The translations under genes were made by a program, and so were the position numbers. A model generated the notes under the pieces. That model did not search any database. It worked only from the letters and a program-made list of their open reading frames with translations, and was not told where the DNA came from. From an uncultured Eubacteriales bacterium (lineage in GTDB: Bacteria > Bacillota > Clostridia > Monoglobales > Monoglobaceae): a stretch of DNA of 24,258 bases. Shown in pieces: positions 22,862 through 24,258 of the stretch. How positions within the stretch are numbered: the stretch's first letter is position 1; each line of letters opens with the position of its first letter. The stretch is taken from NCBI GenBank assembly GCA_900542675.1, contig UQOT01000023.1, forward strand, positions 1 through 24,258. Reading direction: 5' to 3'.

Positions 22862-23687
22862 CTCCCTTTCAACTCAAGCTCAAGCATTATGGTTCGCGCT
22901 AATGCATTTTAATAACATATCCGCTATTGAAATAATGGGAAAATACTATTGGCCGGTAAAATTCAAGGCAATAGGCAAGAAACTAAAATCAATGCTTGAG
23001 TTCAATCACGACACACAGCTTAGCCGCGCACGTGAAGAGCTTATAAATACCGGAAGAATTATCTACGATAAAGGGTCATCGCATATCGCCGGAACTTACG
23101 AAATAATTCCATTTGACACATCTCTTGAAAGGCAAACCGCAGAAAACTTGTTAGGTAACTTGTTAAGTATTCCGTTAGGTGTTCCGTTAAGAGAAGCGTT
23201 AGGTAACTCGTTAGCATATATAGACTTAGATATAGAATTATATATAAATAATAATATATATAATACTTCTTTTTGTGGTGATGATGGTGATATATACGCG
23301 CAAGCGCGCAAAAAAAGCAAACAGCAAATTTGGCCGACCGATGTATTAAGCAAATATAAAAGCTTGAGCATAGAAACAAAATCCGAATGTGAAGACATAT
23401 CTAATCAATTGTTTGACAGCTATATGGGGCGAAGCCCGCTTCCAAACGACACATCCAAAGTAATTGAGCGAATATGCCGCCGCACGCCGGATTTCAAAGA
23501 AATCATAATTGACAAAAACAGAGTTGACCTGCTCAATTATGCTATGGAGCAAGCGGCATCAACAGGCAATACAACTTGGAATTACATAGACGGAGTCTTA
23601 AAACGGCTGAGTATGCGTGGCATTAAGAATATTGAGGATTGCGAAGAATACGACGAAACACGCAATGAGATGCGAAAGGAGAAATAA
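22812..23687 (+). CDS. Phage replication initiator, DnaD-like
   Basis: This 291-residue protein has an N-terminal winged-helix region (residues 1-100; INSFYSWLTYNSLSTQAQAL, then LMHFNN and a DNA-binding-type segment), a variable linker (about 101-205), and a C-terminal DnaD/DnaB_2-like helix pair: LLNYAMEQAASTGNTTWNYI and GVLKRLSMRGIKN (241-273). Such replisome organisers bind the phage origin, usually inside their own gene, and recruit the helicase loader. Here the linker is encoded by six 12-bp iterons (residues 113-135, repeating leucine every four residues) and an AT-rich tract, as expected of an embedded origin. The start is ATG 22812 with GAAAGGAG before it, 50 bp inside the HNH gene. 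Confidence 0.9.
   Translation: MQYLNEINSFYSWLTYNSLSTQAQALWFALMHFNNISAIEIMGKYYWPVKFKAIGKKLKSMLEFNHDTQLSRAREELINTGRIIYDKGSSHIAGTYEIIPFDTSLERQTAENLLGNLLSIPLGVPLREALGNSLAYIDLDIELYINNNIYNTSFCGDDGDIYAQARKKSKQQIWPTDVLSKYKSLSIETKSECEDISNQLFDSYMGRSPLPNDTSKVIERICRRTPDFKEIIIDKNRVDLLNYAMEQAASTGNTTWNYIDGVLKRLSMRGIKNIEDCEEYDETRNEMRKEK
23150..23218 (+). repeat. Iteron array B inside the initiator gene
   Basis: Six GTTARGTNN-type units start at 23150, 23162, 23174, 23186, 23198 and 23210, all exactly 12 bases apart. Sequence units such as TTGTTAGGTAAC and CCGTTAGGTGTT recur in array A. They encode LLGN-LLSI-PLGV-PLRE-ALGN-SLAY. Confidence 0.92.
23217..23273. other. AT-rich tract next to the iterons (probable DNA unwinding element)
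   Basis: After the last iteron, about 55 bases are nearly all A and T (TATATAGACTTAGATATAG onward to TATATATAATAC). Iterons followed by an AT-rich tract is the standard layout of a phage origin. Confidence 0.75.
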
Positions 23688-23690
23688 ACG

Positions 23691-23957
23691 ATGGTTGAAC
23701 CGTTATCGGGCCCGATTATAGCTTTAATGCTTATAGTTATAACAGTATTATGTGGAATGCTATTAGACAGCAAACGCAAGTTAAAGCGCACAGCGCAAAG
23801 ATATGATTATGCACGCAAACAGTGCCGTAGCCTTGAAAAACGCATTGATAAATTGCAGTACGACAATGAAACACTCAAAGTTATGGTTAATAGATTTGAA
23901 AAACAAGGCGACAAGAAAAGCAGTCTTGCCGGAAGTATACGAAAAATAGTCATATAG
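23691..23957 (+). CDS. Small membrane-anchored coiled-coil protein
   Basis: This 88-residue protein has one N-terminal membrane segment (GPIIALMLIVITVLCGMLL, about residues 7-25), then a basic coiled coil (DSKRKLKRTAQRYDYARKQC, EKRIDKLQYDNETLKVMV). It starts three bases after the initiator stop with AAAGGAG before ATG 23691. Its function is not known; tethering of replication to the membrane is only a guess from position. No spanin or holin features are seen. Confidence 0.7.
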   Translation: MVEPLSGPIIALMLIVITVLCGMLLDSKRKLKRTAQRYDYARKQCRSLEKRIDKLQYDNETLKVMVNRFEKQGDKKSSLAGSIRKIVI

Positions 23958-23968
23958 GAGGATAAAAA

Positions 23969-24163
23969 ATGACTCATCCGGAAATAAAAGAAGCAGAATT
24001 ATTCGGCTATCCACTTCACGATATGCCGTCCGAGCCAATAGGCAAATGTGAATTTTGCGGCGACGATATATACAGCAAACACGCTAAAAGCTCCGACGGT
24101 TTATTCTGTGACCTAACGTGCTGTCACAATTATTACGAAATCGAGGAAGATGAAGAGTATTAG
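23969..24163 (+). CDS. Small zinc-finger-like phage protein
   Basis: This 64-residue protein has CEFCGDDIYSKHAK followed by FCDLTCCHNYY, a likely four-cysteine zinc site (CxxC...CxxxC), and an acidic end (EIEEDEEY). Similar small zinc-ribbon proteins fill the replication region of many phages, with unknown roles. AGGAGG lies before ATG 23969. Confidence 0.7.
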   Translation: MTHPEIKEAELFGYPLHDMPSEPIGKCEFCGDDIYSKHAKSSDGLFCDLTCCHNYYEIEEDEEY

Positions 24164-24217
24164 TGACAACTTCAGATTACAAAGTTTTAATACGCAACAA
24201 TGAAAAGGAGATACAAA

Positions 24218-24258
24218 ATGAATAACTCAAAAGGAATTACATACATAAGTGTAGACGA
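24218..24258 (+). CDS. Start of a further phage gene (cut by window end)
   Basis: ATG 24218 follows AAAAGGAGATACAAA, nearly identical to the ribosome site of the initiator gene. The 13 visible codons read MNNSKGITYISVD. This is too short for assignment. Confidence 0.6.
   Translation, partial: MNNSKGITYISVD

Larger units (their letters stand above)
11318..24258. mobile_element. Prophage-like element integrated in cotJC (right end outside window)
   Basis: Everything right of 11317 behaves as one integrated element: a large serine recombinase at its edge, leftward cargo and repressor genes, divergent operators, then a rightward early lytic module (DUF1351, RecT, MBL hydrolase, HNH nuclease, DnaD-like initiator). 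No structural genes appear before the window ends, so whether it makes virions is undetermined. Its left border inside a spore coat gene gives it the layout of a sporulation intervening element. Confidence 0.88.

Noticed and set aside
23059..23398. Minus-strand frames opposite the initiator gene and iterons
   Set aside because: Their repeated Asn-Lys-Leu-Pro stretches are only the iterons read backwards; no start signals.

Overview
The window comes from the chromosome of a spore-forming, AT-rich Firmicute, most likely a gut-type clostridium (Oscillospiraceae/Ruminococcaceae-like). The evidence is a cotJABC spore-coat operon, a PdaB-type polysaccharide deacetylase, a two-OB-fold clostridial single-strand DNA-binding protein, strong AGGAGG ribosome binding sites, several TTG/GTG starts and sigma-A promoters with 16-17 bp spacers. 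No gene was matched against a database; all names come from reading the sequence.

Bases 1 to about 11317 are ordinary chromosome: the N-terminal 1077 codons of SMC (leaving the window at the left edge), a GH105/GH88-type unsaturated rhamnogalacturonyl hydrolase, a TIM-barrel sugar isomerase/epimerase, an SSB-like protein, the polysaccharide deacetylase, a low-molecular-weight protein-tyrosine phosphatase with an ArsC/Spx-like partner, a lipoprotein, an AGCS sodium:amino-acid symporter, then cotJA, cotJB and the first 68 codons of cotJC.

From about 11318 to the right edge lies an integrated phage-like element whose left end sits inside cotJC. A large serine recombinase at its left border is transcribed toward the junction. 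This is the layout of a sporulation intervening element such as the sigK skin element, in which excision restores the gene. Then come a small orphan gene, a frameshifted ADP-ribosyltransferase-like gene with a small partner, a SHOCT protein and an orphan FtsK/SpoIIIE motor. Two tandem repressor/operator switches follow (16217-16983 and 16957-17670). Each has a rightward promoter with a palindromic operator filling its 17-bp spacer, and the two promoters share a 21-bp -10/start segment.

The second promoter faces a 640-nt region (about 17677-18314) with no credible sense gene. It is full of perfect stems and ends in a terminator hairpin. I read it as a large ornate phage non-coding RNA, of the size and setting of ROOL/GOLLD-class RNAs, without being able to assign a family. 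Beyond it is the early lytic operon: two HTH regulators, a small ORF, DUF1351 protein, RecT, an MBL-fold hydrolase, an HNH nuclease, a DnaD-like replication initiator, and small membrane and zinc-finger proteins. Two arrays of 12-bp iterons, one before the HNH gene and one inside the initiator gene beside a very AT-rich tract, look like the replication origin. The right end of the element and the rest of cotJC are outside the window.
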